This document shows positions 55,316 through 63,493 of a stretch of DNA of 64,000 nt, in pieces. Location of the stretch: contig JAAEZT010000001.1 of the NCBI GenBank assembly GCA_018222765.1, forward strand, positions 83,462-147,461, read 5' to 3'. The position numbers and the translations under genes are program-made. The notes below the pieces were generated by a model, which did not search any database, was not told where the DNA came from, and saw only the letters and a list, made by a program, of their open reading frames with translations. The DNA comes from a bacterium. Lineage in GTDB: Bacteria > Verrucomicrobiota > Verrucomicrobiia > Verrucomicrobiales > Akkermansiaceae. The number at the start of each line of letters is the position of its first letter. Position 1 is the stretch's first letter.

Positions 55316-55342
55316 TTATCCCAAAAGTTTACGCTGGGATAA
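55316..55342. repeat. Inverted repeat downstream of the L,D-transpeptidase gene
   Basis: TTATCCCA (55316-55323) and TGGGATAA (55335-55342) form a perfect 8-bp dyad with an 11-base spacer in the convergent gap 55165-55436. No T-run follows. Role unknown. Confidence 0.4.
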
Positions 55343-55390
55343 ATAAGGGATCAACGATTACGGTCGTGCCTCAACCAAATCATTTCATTT

Positions 55391-55427
55391 AAAAAGTGCG
55401 TTTTCATTCTCCCGGCAGCGCCTTTTT
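55391..55427. terminator. Possible bidirectional terminator between convergent genes
   Basis: AAAAAGTGCG (55391-55400) and GCGCCTTTTT (55418-55427) pair imperfectly (mismatch T/C near the tip) with A- and T-runs on both sides, between the L,D-transpeptidase (plus) and the M29 aminopeptidase (minus). Confidence 0.4.
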
Positions 55428-55436
55428 ATTTTTCTC

Positions 55437-56537
55437 CTAACCATTCAATTTCGCGAGATTCTTCGGCAAAAAGACCCCATCTTTCCGGATCAATTTCCCA
55501 TCAAAGAAAATTTCTCCCCCTCCGTAATCCTTCCGCTGAATTGTCACCATGTCCCAATGGACGGTTGAGCGATTTCCATTATCAGCCTCCTCATAGGCCT
55601 GCCCTGGGGTAAAGTGAAAGCTACCCGCAATCTTTTCATCAAAAAGAATGTCACGCATCGGCTCTCTAATCACAGGATGAAATCCTAACGCAAATTCTCC
55701 CACGTAGCGTGCACCCGCATCAGCATTCAAAATCTTGTTCAACTCCTTCGTCTTACCTCCGGCGGCTTCCGCTTTGATTATTTTTCCTTTTTCAAAAACC
55801 AACTTGATCCCGTCAAAAGCAATCCCGCGATAAATCGTCGGCGCATTATGCGTGATCACCCCTTCCACCGAATCCTTCACAGGCGCGGTGAACACCTCGC
55901 CATCCGGAATATTATAATTGCCTCCACATACAATCGCGGGGATGCCCTTAATTGAAAAACGCAAATCCGTGCCCTTGTTTTTAAGGTGCACCTGATCGGT
56001 TTTATCCATGAGCTTCTTCAGCGCATTCATCGCCGGAAGCAAGCTCTTGTAGTCAAGCAAACAGACCTTGAAGTAAAAATCCTCGAAAGCCTCGCTACTC
56101 ATACCAGCCTGCTGCGCCATTGCCGGATGAGGCCAGCGCAACACGCACCATTTGGTTTTTTTGACTCGGTGATCCAGGACCTTGCGCATGTGCTTCATCG
56201 CCACGGCCATATTTTTCTGCGGCACATCACTGGTCTCAGTGATATTATGAGATCCGCGAATCGCGATGTAGGCATCCATATCCTTCATCTCGGTAAGCAA
56301 ATGTTTGCCCGTCGTTTTAAACTGCTCGTCAGTCGCTCCCATCATGAGCTCACGAGTCAACCTGTTCGCACCCAACCGCAAAAAAGGAACGCCCTTCCGT
56401 GCTCTGACTTCCCTGATGAGAGCAATCGCCATCGCCTCAGGCGTATCAACCAAATCCAGGAGAATTTTCTCCCCTTTCTTAAGGCTCGTAGAATAGCGGA
56501 TAAGTTGCTGCGCAAGCTCGTTGTAGCGTGGGTCCAT
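55437..56537 (-). CDS. M29-family aminopeptidase
   Basis: 366 aa from ATG 56537 ([13 protein letters not shown]); an ATG 12 codons upstream adds a non-conserved leader. M29 pattern: [19 protein letters not shown] at the N-terminus; the metal-binding C-terminal domain with DGEVFTAP, a Glu in [14 protein letters not shown], a conserved His in STVHWDMV and Asp in [14 protein letters not shown]. It is a cytoplasmic exopeptidase using Co2+/Zn2+/Mn2+. It is complete and of usual size. Confidence 0.9.
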   Translation of the reverse strand: MDPRYNELAQQLIRYSTSLKKGEKILLDLVDTPEAMAIALIREVRARKGVPFLRLGANRLTRELMMGATDEQFKTTGKHLLTEMKDMDAYIAIRGSHNITETSDVPQKNMAVAMKHMRKVLDHRVKKTKWCVLRWPHPAMAQQAGMSSEAFEDFYFKVCLLDYKSLLPAMNALKKLMDKTDQVHLKNKGTDLRFSIKGIPAIVCGGNYNIPDGEVFTAPVKDSVEGVITHNAPTIYRGIAFDGIKLVFEKGKIIKAEAAGGKTKELNKILNADAGARYVGEFALGFHPVIREPMRDILFDEKIAGSFHFTPGQAYEEADNGNRSTVHWDMVTIQRKDYGGGEIFFDGKLIRKDGVFLPKNLAKLNG

Positions 56538-56586
56538 GGCAATGAAGAAACCGCGCCTTCCCGCCAAGAACAATCAGAAAAACACC

Positions 56587-56787
56587 CTACTCGTTATTGC
56601 GGTATTCCTCGAATGAGCGACCACCCGGAATATCGGGGTCAGGAAGGTGGGAATTCGCATCAAGCTTTCGGCCTGTTTCGGATTCATCAAAAGCTCCACC
56701 GCCAGCGCGTTTGCTGTTGACCGACTCACATGACGTCAGGATCAGGACCGAGATGACTGCCAGGGCCGAAAGAAAAATGCTTTTCAT
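56587..56787 (-). CDS. Small lipoprotein
   Basis: 66 aa from ATG 56787; a longer frame to 56892 would bury the signal. MKSIFLSALAVISVLILTSC is a typical lipoprotein signal (Cys20), followed by a polar tail (ESVNSKRAGGGAFDESETG). No family recognised. It lies 49 bases upstream of the M29 aminopeptidase in the same direction and may be cotranscribed. Confidence 0.68.
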   Translation of the reverse strand: MKSIFLSALAVISVLILTSCESVNSKRAGGGAFDESETGRKLDANSHLPDPDIPGGRSFEEYRNNE

Positions 56788-57050
56788 GAAGGGCGAATAT
56801 GACTGTTTTTGATTATCCTGCAAGCTTCTCCTCTCGATGGGTAAGACTTGGCCCAACAAAGAGGAAGTGCTAATATTTTCGCTCTTGAACATCGATTGAG
56901 CTAGTGGAACAAACTTGATCTTCCCCCGGATTTCGACAGCACAAAGTTCATCGATCTTCTCGCCTCCCTTCTCGCGATAGCTTTAGCTATTCCCATCGCT
57001 GCGAAAACTCGAGAGCTCCTGCCTGAAAAATTGTGTCAACTTCACAAAAC

Positions 57051-57824
57051 TCAGCGCTCAATCTTCTCAACCGCCTTCCTTAGCCCATCCTCGATCTCTT
57101 CGGGCAGGCCATAAGACGAGAGTTCCTTCACAAAAACATCCCAGTCCTTGTTCTTTCCACTCCCGAGATAGGCATTTAATCGGGTTGCCACGGTCGAGTC
57201 CGCCAATGACTTCCCATCGGTATAAGTCTTCCCCAAAAAACTCCGGATATCGCTATAGCGAGTCAGATAATATTTCTGATGATAAGCTTCGGCGTAGGTG
57301 AACTCCCCCACTGGAAGAATCGCGGTCTTCACCGCATCCGGGGAGACTCCTTGTGCCTTCGCCGCATTCGCCACACTGGCTTGGGCTGCCTTCTTTTGCT
57401 CGTCGTTGTGATAAAACAAGGCATTCATATACTGTCGGGAATACCCCGCCTGGTCACAGCGATGGGCACTCCAGAAAAGATGCAACATGTCTTCGTATTT
57501 CAAGACCTCCGGATCGTAATCAATCGAGATCACCTCGGTATGATTTCCCAAACTGTGGTAGGATGGATTTTTCTTCTCACCCCCGGCGTAGCCCACGCGG
57601 GTGCGAATCACTCCCTTAAGACTTCCGAACTCGGAGTCTGGTCCCCAAAATCATCCTAAACCAAAAGTCGCCGTCTCAAATTTCTTTGAAGCCAGCTTCT
57701 TATCCAGCGGAAGGGTCTTCGCAGACACCGTTCCGTCTGCCTTGGCTAATTTTTCTCCGGTCGCAAGTCCTGCCATGATGAGCAAAGATGTCGCGACCGC
57801 CCCGATGAGCAAACGAATTTTCAT
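57051..57824 (-). CDS. msrA: Selenocysteine-containing methionine sulfoxide reductase A (TGA-decoded)
   Basis: Reading the minus strand from ATG 57824 through TGA 57653-57651 as Sec gives 257 aa. A signal peptide (MKIRLLIGAVATSLLIMAG) is followed by TATFGLG-U-FWGPDSEFG; the MsrA catalytic motif is GCFWG, so Sec58 replaces the nucleophilic Cys. The rest is typical: TRVGYAGGEKKNPSYHSLG, HTEVISIDYDP, FWSAHRCDQAGYSRQYMNALFYHN, and AYHQKYYL. Without the recoding only a GTG start at 57611 is available, giving a protein without active site and signal peptide. The product should repair methionine sulfoxide in the periplasm. Sec-containing MsrA is known in a few bacteria and algae. No C-terminal resolving Cys pair is seen, as in other one-Sec forms. 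Confidence 0.88.
57619..57653 (-). promoter_or_regulatory. msrA: Sec codon and candidate SECIS hairpin of msrA
   Basis: On the minus strand, TGA (57653-57651) is followed after 11 bases by AGACT-CCG, loop AGTT, CGG-(A)-AGTCT (57639-57619): an 8-bp stem with one bulged A. The loop begins 19 bases after the TGA, close to the spacing in the formate dehydrogenase. The loop sequence differs from GGTCT but contains G-U, as most bacterial SECIS apical loops do. Confidence 0.65.
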
Positions 57825-57921
57825 AATTAAGTGAATCCTGTGCTCACGAAGATGGCCTACTTGGCGATTTATTCCAGCACGGGTTGACGATTCCTTTTCT
57901 TTCGCGTTGGCTCGACCACAG

Positions 57922-59757
57922 ATGGCCGAGCCCGAGACAATCTCCGAATTCGCTCAGCGCGTGCTGATGAGCGATTCTTTGGAGGAAAAGCTCACTCACG
58001 CTCCGAGGCACCTCATCCTGGATCCTCCTTCAAAAGAGACCATCACCATCCCAGATACCCCGGGCCGCCCCTCCCACCTCTTCCCCAGCAGCAACGAGGG
58101 CCGCTCTCCATTTCCCGGCACCCACCAGATTGAAGACGAAGAGCAACGAGCCATCCTCCTCCACTTTTTCGCCAACCACGAACTTCTTGCCGTCGAGCTC
58201 ATGGCTCTGGCCTTACTCAAATTCCCCGACGCGCCCAATTCCTTTCGAAAGGGCGTTCTCCACACTCTCAAAGAGGAACAAAACCACACCCGCTGGTATC
58301 TCAAGCGCATGGAAGAATGCGGCGTCAAATTCGGCGACTACCATCTCAGCCCCATGATCTGGTCGCACATCTCTCCCATGGAGAGCCCGCTCGACTACGT
58401 CTCCACGCTCTCGCTCACTTTTGAGCAAGCCAACCTCGACTACGCCAAGCACTACTCAGAAATCCTAGCGCAGTCCGGCGATCAAAAGTCCGCCAAGATT
58501 CTCTCGAAAATCTACCACGATGAGATTGCCCACGTCGGTCACGGCTTGAAATGGCTCCGCCGTTGGAAGGAGCAATCGCAATCGGATTGGGATGCCTGGC
58601 ACAAGCAACTCCACTTCCCGGTCTCTCCCATTCGTGCCAAAGGAAAAGTCCCCTTCAACGAAGAAGGCCGTCGGCTGGCCGGGCTCGACGAGAATTTCAT
58701 CTCCTCGCTCCGTCGCTACCAATCATCCCGGGGACGCAGCCCTGATCTCTACTACTTCAATCCCGACGCCGAACCAGCCGCGGCTCATCCTGGTTGGAAG
58801 ACCCCAAAGCGTCTCGAAGAACTCGCCGCCGATTTGGAATACGCCTTCGCTCTTTCCATCCCAACCGAAGACGACCTTGTCCTTCTCCGGCGCCTCCCCA
58901 GCGATCAACATCGTGATTTTCTAAGTAAGAAAGGACTTCACTTTCCAGAAGTCGGATTGCTGGCCGACATCGATGAGATACGAAAACATCGAAAGTTCCG
59001 CGACAAACGTCCCTGGGGCTACGCTTCCAAGGAATTGCTCTCTAAAAAATTCGGCCTCGAACTTCGTGACCTAATTGAGGAATCCCCCATCCCCTCGGCC
59101 ATCTGTTCCAGCAAAGAAGACGCCCTCGCTTTCATCGCGGAGTATCCCCACGAAGAATGGATCGCCAAACCTCTCCACAGCTCGGCCGGCCGAGGCAACA
59201 AACGCTTCCACCGCAACTCCATGGAAGTTCCCAAAGGCGATTTCCTCATCGAACCCTGGCTGGAAAAAATCATGGAGTTCTCCCTCCTCTATCAAATCGG
59301 GCGCCCCGAAGAGGGCGGCATTCGTTGCCTCGGACTTTCCCGCCAGGAGGTCAGCAAAGACGGCCAGTGGCTCAGCTCAACTTCCTATCCCAAGCCCGCG
59401 GTCGGCATACCCGTCGAGCACGCGCAAGTCATCTCCAATCAAGTCATGCCCTTTGCCAAAAAGAAGATTTGCCGCGCGCTTAAAACTCTTCTCGAAGGCC
59501 ACGACTACCTTGGACCGCTCTGCATCGATTCCTTCCTCTACTTTTCCGAAGGAGAGCTCAAATGGCACCCCGTCAGCGAGGTCAACGTCCGCTGGTCTAT
59601 GGGAAGACTCGCGCATCAACTACGCAAACGACTCGCGCCTGACAGCTCCCTGACGCTCACCACCTGCCCTCCTGATGAAGCAAAAGCAATGAACAACGGC
59701 TTTCCACTCGGAGACCCCGATCAAGCCACCGCACGAGTTCCCGTGATTCGCTTTTAA
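57922..59757 (+). CDS. DUF455 ferritin-like domain fused to an ATP-grasp-like domain
   Basis: 611 aa from ATG 57922; an in-frame TTG five codons upstream is weaker. Residues about 5-255 match DUF455, a ferritin-like four-helix fold: EEQNHTRWYLKRM and HDEIAHVGHGLKWL supply EExxH and DExxH metal ligands, with LTFEQANLDYAKHY between. After a linker, about 400-610 looks ATP-grasp-like: WIAKPLHSSAGRGNKRF (Lys and Gly-rich phosphate loop), LIEPWLEKIMEFSL, and SEVNVRWSMGRL (compare the Mg2+-binding E-x-N-x-R). I infer a di-iron/ligase fusion; neither the substrate nor an operon partner is evident. The stop shares TTAA with the convergent MYG1-like gene. Confidence 0.72.
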   Translation: MAEPETISEFAQRVLMSDSLEEKLTHAPRHLILDPPSKETITIPDTPGRPSHLFPSSNEGRSPFPGTHQIEDEEQRAILLHFFANHELLAVELMALALLKFPDAPNSFRKGVLHTLKEEQNHTRWYLKRMEECGVKFGDYHLSPMIWSHISPMESPLDYVSTLSLTFEQANLDYAKHYSEILAQSGDQKSAKILSKIYHDEIAHVGHGLKWLRRWKEQSQSDWDAWHKQLHFPVSPIRAKGKVPFNEEGRRLAGLDENFISSLRRYQSSRGRSPDLYYFNPDAEPAAAHPGWKTPKRLEELAADLEYAFALSIPTEDDLVLLRRLPSDQHRDFLSKKGLHFPEVGLLADIDEIRKHRKFRDKRPWGYASKELLSKKFGLELRDLIEESPIPSAICSSKEDALAFIAEYPHEEWIAKPLHSSAGRGNKRFHRNSMEVPKGDFLIEPWLEKIMEFSLLYQIGRPEEGGIRCLGLSRQEVSKDGQWLSSTSYPKPAVGIPVEHAQVISNQVMPFAKKKICRALKTLLEGHDYLGPLCIDSFLYFSEGELKWHPVSEVNVRWSMGRLAHQLRKRLAPDSSLTLTTCPPDEAKAMNNGFPLGDPDQATARVPVIRF

Positions 59758-60605
59758 GCCCAGGACTTTTCAATCAACACCTTCAATCGCGAAACCTCCG
59801 TCGCCGACACCTTCGCAATGAACCCCTTGTTGTGCGCAAAATGCACATCGGGCTCGTCTTTGATTTGGGTATACTCCATTCGCTTGTCGTCGTTAAACCT
59901 TCCAAGGCCATACCCTTCGCCGCGACGGTCGGGATAAACCATCGCCACAACTTCTTCCTCCAAGCCCTGATCTTCCACATAGCGGCCCATCCCCATCGAA
60001 GGATCGTTTGGCATGGGGTCAGTCCTCGGCAGGAAGAGCACCTTTTTCCCAAAGCTCATTTCCCAAACCTCGGCATTCTCGCCAATATACTCGAGTTGCT
60101 TTTTCATGCCACGCACGAAGCTAATGAGATCCTCCCCCACCATCTTCATCACTTCATAAATCGGCTGTCCCGGCGAATGCTCGGTGCTCGCTGCAAAACG
60201 TCGCAGCAAGGTGATATCAATCGGCGAATTTAACTTCGCCATGGCATCACGCTCCACACCCAGCCACTTGGCGGTATCATTGGGACCACGCGTGTCCATC
60301 CACTCCGCCACAATCAGCCAATCGCAAAACTTATGCGCCTCCTCGTAGAGCCCCAAATACTTCAAGACCAAACTCAACGCACAAAGCGGCTCGGCATCGC
60401 GCGGAAACTGGTGATGGTCAAAATTCATCTTCGACTCGTCCCACTTCAACCCCACATCCACCACGGCCGTCGCAACATCTGAAAGATCATCTTCACTTGG
60501 CTCGCGACGATACACGGGCACTCCGGTTTCAGCCATCAGCAGTGCACAGGCGAGAAAGTCATCCTTATGAGCTCCACCGGGGTGAACTACAATTTGTCGA
60601 ATCAT
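59754..60605 (-). CDS. MYG1-family (UPF0160) putative metal-dependent hydrolase
   Basis: 283 aa from ATG 60605 (MIRQIVVHPGGAHKDDFLA), or ATG 60617 four codons upstream; the frame continues further upstream into the divergent glycosyltransferase gene but lacks coding character there. MYG1 hallmarks: HPGGAHKDDFLACALLM near the start, the metal site FDHHQFPRD, then CDWLIVAEWMDTRGP and a C-terminal segment (HFAHNKGFIAKV). MYG1 proteins are DHH-like phosphoesterases; a nuclease role is reported for eukaryotic ones, uncertain in bacteria. Confidence 0.8.
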   Translation of the reverse strand: MIRQIVVHPGGAHKDDFLACALLMAETGVPVYRREPSEDDLSDVATAVVDVGLKWDESKMNFDHHQFPRDAEPLCALSLVLKYLGLYEEAHKFCDWLIVAEWMDTRGPNDTAKWLGVERDAMAKLNSPIDITLLRRFAASTEHSPGQPIYEVMKMVGEDLISFVRGMKKQLEYIGENAEVWEMSFGKKVLFLPRTDPMPNDPSMGMGRYVEDQGLEEEVVAMVYPDRRGEGYGLGRFNDDKRMEYTQIKDEPDVHFAHNKGFIAKVSATEVSRLKVLIEKSWA

Positions 60606-60647
60606 GAAAACGGGCATAACCTCACTCAGAACAATGCTCAACCACGA

Positions 60648-61361
60648 ATGAAAATCTCCGTCATCATCCCGGCCCACAACGAGCAGGAATATCTCCCCGC
60701 TGGATTGAATGCCGTTGCCGTAGCTGCGAAAATTTGCCCTCACGAGGTCGAAACAGTCGTCGTGCTCAACCGCTGTACTGACCGGACGGAGGAGATCTCG
60801 CGGGAATTTGGAGCCGTCATCGCAAAAGAAGACGCCAAGAACCTCTCCCTTATTCGCAATGCTGGCGTCGCTGCCAGCTCTGGCGATATTATCGTCACCA
60901 TCGACGCCGACAGCCAAATGCATCCCCAGTTCCTCCGCATCGTCGTCGAAAAACTCGCTCAAGGTCGCGATATTGGAGGCGGCAGCATGATTCTTCCCGA
61001 GCGCTGGTCAATCGGCATCATTGCTTGTGGCGCAGTCCTCTTCCCTCACCTCGCCAAATACAAAGTCTCCTTCGGGGCCTTCTGGACCAGCCGAAAAACT
61101 TTTGATCACCTCGGCGGCTTCAACGCGGATTTCGTCACCATCGAAGATGTCGACTTCGCCATCCGGATGCGAGACTACGCCAAATCCATCGGCAAGAAAA
61201 CCGGCACCGTCTGGACCGCTCCCATGACAACATCGTGCCGAAAATTCGACCAATACGGCGACTGGCACATTTTCAAAGACCGCGGCTTCATGTTTAAAGT
61301 CCTCGAAGGAAACAACACAAAAGTCGCCAACGAATATTGGTACGACCAACGTTCAAATTAA
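60648..61361 (+). CDS. Family 2 glycosyltransferase
   Basis: 237 aa from ATG 60648 (MKISVIIPAHNEQEYLP); an ATG 27 codons upstream would overlap the divergent MYG1-like gene. GT-A features: SVIIPAHNE, metal-binding VTIDADSQM (DxD-type), then FNADFVTIEDVDFAIRMR with the acceptor-site Glu-Asp. No membrane anchor or C-terminal spans, so the product is soluble or peripheral. It probably adds a sugar to an envelope glycan or lipid. The stop shares TTAA with the DUF420 gene. Confidence 0.82.
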   Translation: MKISVIIPAHNEQEYLPAGLNAVAVAAKICPHEVETVVVLNRCTDRTEEISREFGAVIAKEDAKNLSLIRNAGVAASSGDIIVTIDADSQMHPQFLRIVVEKLAQGRDIGGGSMILPERWSIGIIACGAVLFPHLAKYKVSFGAFWTSRKTFDHLGGFNADFVTIEDVDFAIRMRDYAKSIGKKTGTVWTAPMTTSCRKFDQYGDWHIFKDRGFMFKVLEGNNTKVANEYWYDQRSN

Positions 61362-62008
61362 GGCGACTCCTCCAAAATCAACTCCACCTTCGCAGCCTCC
61401 CAAGGGTAGAAGGGTTTCAGCATGTAATAGCAGATCGGTCCCGTCACCGCGACAAAAAGCCAAATCGGAAAGACCTTCTTGGCGAGCCTCTTGTGCTTCG
61501 CGAAATTATTCGTCCACGCATGCACGAAGGTTAGCAGAATGAAGGGAAAACTAATCGCCGCAGCTGCGATGTGGGTAATGAGAATCGAAAGGTAAACCGT
61601 TCGAGCTGATCCGGCGATCTCACTCTCTTCATCACTCAATTTGCCATTCCCATCGGTATCACCAAAGAGAGTCTCTGTTGTTGTGAAATGATACGCCACA
61701 TAGCTCAGCAAAAAGAGGCCTGACAAACCCAAGGCGCCTGTCATGCAGCGCTGATGCGCTTTGTAATTCTTCCGGGCCAAGAAAAAAAGTCCACCCAAAA
61801 GACACGCCGCCACCAAAGTGTTTAGAAGCGCATGAAGCGGTGGAAGCAACGAAAGCTCCACCCCTTCGGGAAGCGGAATCTTGTAGGGACTCCTCATCAT
61901 TGCTACAAGAAGCAGGACCAATCCGCTGACAATCCAGACCAGCTTCTTCAACAACTTCGCCCGCTCCTCAAGAACAGGTCGAGAAACAAATTCATTTCGA
62001 TCACTCAT
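61358..62008 (-). CDS. DUF420 membrane protein with an inserted EF-hand-like loop
   Basis: 216 aa from ATG 62008, which overlaps the SCO gene's stop by 8 bases (ATGAGTGA). Five hydrophobic segments at about 22-42, 56-78, 88-112, 140-165 and 178-200 follow the DUF420 plan (LLPPLHALLNTLVA; SYVAYHF; TVYLSILITHIAAA). DUF420 proteins (compare Bacillus CtaM) assist haem-copper oxidase maturation. Between two spans lies DTDGNGKLSDEE (about 118-129), a canonical 12-residue EF-hand calcium loop ending in Glu, probably on the outer face. This insertion is unusual for the family. Confidence 0.78.
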   Translation of the reverse strand: MSDRNEFVSRPVLEERAKLLKKLVWIVSGLVLLLVAMMRSPYKIPLPEGVELSLLPPLHALLNTLVAACLLGGLFFLARKNYKAHQRCMTGALGLSGLFLLSYVAYHFTTTETLFGDTDGNGKLSDEESEIAGSARTVYLSILITHIAAAAISFPFILLTFVHAWTNNFAKHKRLAKKVFPIWLFVAVTGPICYYMLKPFYPWEAAKVELILEESP

Positions 62009-62696
62009 TACTTTCAACAGCTTCGTCTTTCTTAATCTCGTTCAACGCGGTCCTAACAACATTGCTCAGAGCCTCCGGCGGCAGGCGTTCATGCCACTTC
62101 TTCACGAGAGTATTTCCCCGGAACACAAGAATTCCCAAATCGTGCGACCACTTACCCTTGGCGGCAGCTTCAATGGGGTCCTTGCGTTCACGAATATCTC
62201 CAAACTTCATCTCAGAGCGCATATACTGCCAAAGCGGCTCCCGTTCGGCTTTGACAAACCACCAATTGGAAGGATCAACCGAAAGCGACTTTGTCATTTC
62301 CTGAAGCTTCTCCAGAGTATCCTCTTCTGGATCAACCGAGAAACAAACCACCTGGAAATCCTCCTCATTCTTATATTCGTTGTAAACTCCCAGCAGTGAG
62401 TTTGCATTGCGGGCCGCACACATCGGACAGGACGTATAATACTGAGCCGCCACCCAGACCTTATTTTTCAGGTCAGAGATTTTCACCGCCGCGCCATCCT
62501 GCTTCACCAGATCCAAATCTTTCTCCAGCTCCCAAAGATCTCCCGCTTCTTCCTTTCCGGCGTCTTCCACGATCGGAGCATTCTCCTCACGCAACTTGCC
62601 TCTGAGCGTCGTGAGCCAGAATGACACTCCGAGAATCATCGCGCAGATGGCGGCGACGCCCAAATAGATCAGTTGAATTTTTTTCTTATCGGTCAT
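62001..62696 (-). CDS. SCO1/SenC-family copper chaperone
   Basis: 231 aa with an uncleaved N-terminal span (about 10-30). The thioredoxin-like SCO fold has YYTSCPMCAARN with CXXC, where classical SCO has CXXXC (CPxxC); the later His is in KWSHDLGILVF and matches the third copper ligand. It would deliver copper to the CuA site of cytochrome oxidase or act as a thiol-disulfide factor. Overlaps: 4 bases with the upstream SCO-like gene (ATGA) and 8 with DUF420, so the three are one translational unit. Confidence 0.82.
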   Translation of the reverse strand: MTDKKKIQLIYLGVAAICAMILGVSFWLTTLRGKLREENAPIVEDAGKEEAGDLWELEKDLDLVKQDGAAVKISDLKNKVWVAAQYYTSCPMCAARNANSLLGVYNEYKNEEDFQVVCFSVDPEEDTLEKLQEMTKSLSVDPSNWWFVKAEREPLWQYMRSEMKFGDIRERKDPIEAAAKGKWSHDLGILVFRGNTLVKKWHERLPPEALSNVVRTALNEIKKDEAVESNE

Positions 62697-63478
62697 TTTT
62701 GTCCTTTCTCGTCCGGATTTTCGTTGAGGTATTCAATTGATTTTTTCAAAAGCTTCACTAGCTCCTCAGTCGATATTTTAGGCGCGACGAGGTCCTCCTC
62801 GTCATTGGTTTTTTTCGCCTCGTCATATTGGCGCTCCCAGCCAGCTACTTTTTCAAAATCCCAGCCGATCGGCACCCCGACAGGACCCCGGATTTGCAAA
62901 TGCTGATCGAGCAAGACGAGCTGGGAATCATAGATCAGTTTCCCATCTTTCTCGTGGGGATAGATTCCAAAGCGAATCTTGCTCTTCAAAAAAGCCCTCA
63001 GGGAATCTTTCCGGTCCTCGCTCGCCGGCACCCGCCAAACCTCCGGCTCTTGTCCAAACTCGGTGAGAACCTGCGCCACCAATTCCGGCTTCTCCTCATC
63101 TCCATCGAGGACAAAGACGAGTAGCTTCGGCCTCTTTTCCTCATCGGGAAAATCCGCGAGCACTTCTCGCACCGCTGAAATGGTCGGCTCGGATTCCGAC
63201 GCCAACTCGCTCGTCACCGCAAAGGTCAGCACAACGCTCCCTCTTAAATCCTCCATCGTGCGGCGCTCCCCATCCGAGGTGAGAATGTGCACCTCATCAG
63301 CACCACCGATCGCCGAGAGGAAACTCGGACGCTCGGTATCAGACGTCTTTTCAGCAAATCGATTGTAGGCCCATAAAATAGCAAAGCCCCCGACCACCAT
63401 GATCGCGGTAAGAATGAGCGCGGTGTTTCGGAGTTTGACCGGATCGCGGTCGGCAGGTTCCAGCTTGCTGACGTCCAT
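62693..63478 (-). CDS. SCO-like protein without the copper-binding cysteines
   Basis: 261 aa from ATG 63478; a TTG three codons upstream is in frame. An N-terminal span lies at about 20-40. The central thioredoxin-like fold begins MEDLRGSVVLTFAVTSE, where SCO proteins have L.GKVV.vnF.ft.C..vC; no Cys is present in that region or anywhere obvious in the domain. Its tail is acidic and helical. It lies immediately after ctaB and before the true SCO, so I infer a non-metal-binding assembly factor of the oxidase. It overlaps the SCO start by 4 bases. Confidence 0.7.
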   Translation of the reverse strand: MDVSKLEPADRDPVKLRNTALILTAIMVVGGFAILWAYNRFAEKTSDTERPSFLSAIGGADEVHILTSDGERRTMEDLRGSVVLTFAVTSELASESEPTISAVREVLADFPDEEKRPKLLVFVLDGDEEKPELVAQVLTEFGQEPEVWRVPASEDRKDSLRAFLKSKIRFGIYPHEKDGKLIYDSQLVLLDQHLQIRGPVGVPIGWDFEKVAGWERQYDEAKKTNDEEDLVAPKISTEELVKLLKKSIEYLNENPDEKGQK

Positions 63479-63493
63479 GCGGCGCAAGCTAGC

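Noticed and set aside
55986-56720. Plus-strand open frame opposite the M29 aminopeptidase
   Set aside because: Antisense shadow; Cys/His-rich but no family motif and no start context.
57051-57611. A short MsrA starting at GTG 57611
   Set aside because: It lacks the catalytic motif and signal peptide that appear in the same frame just upstream across the TGA.
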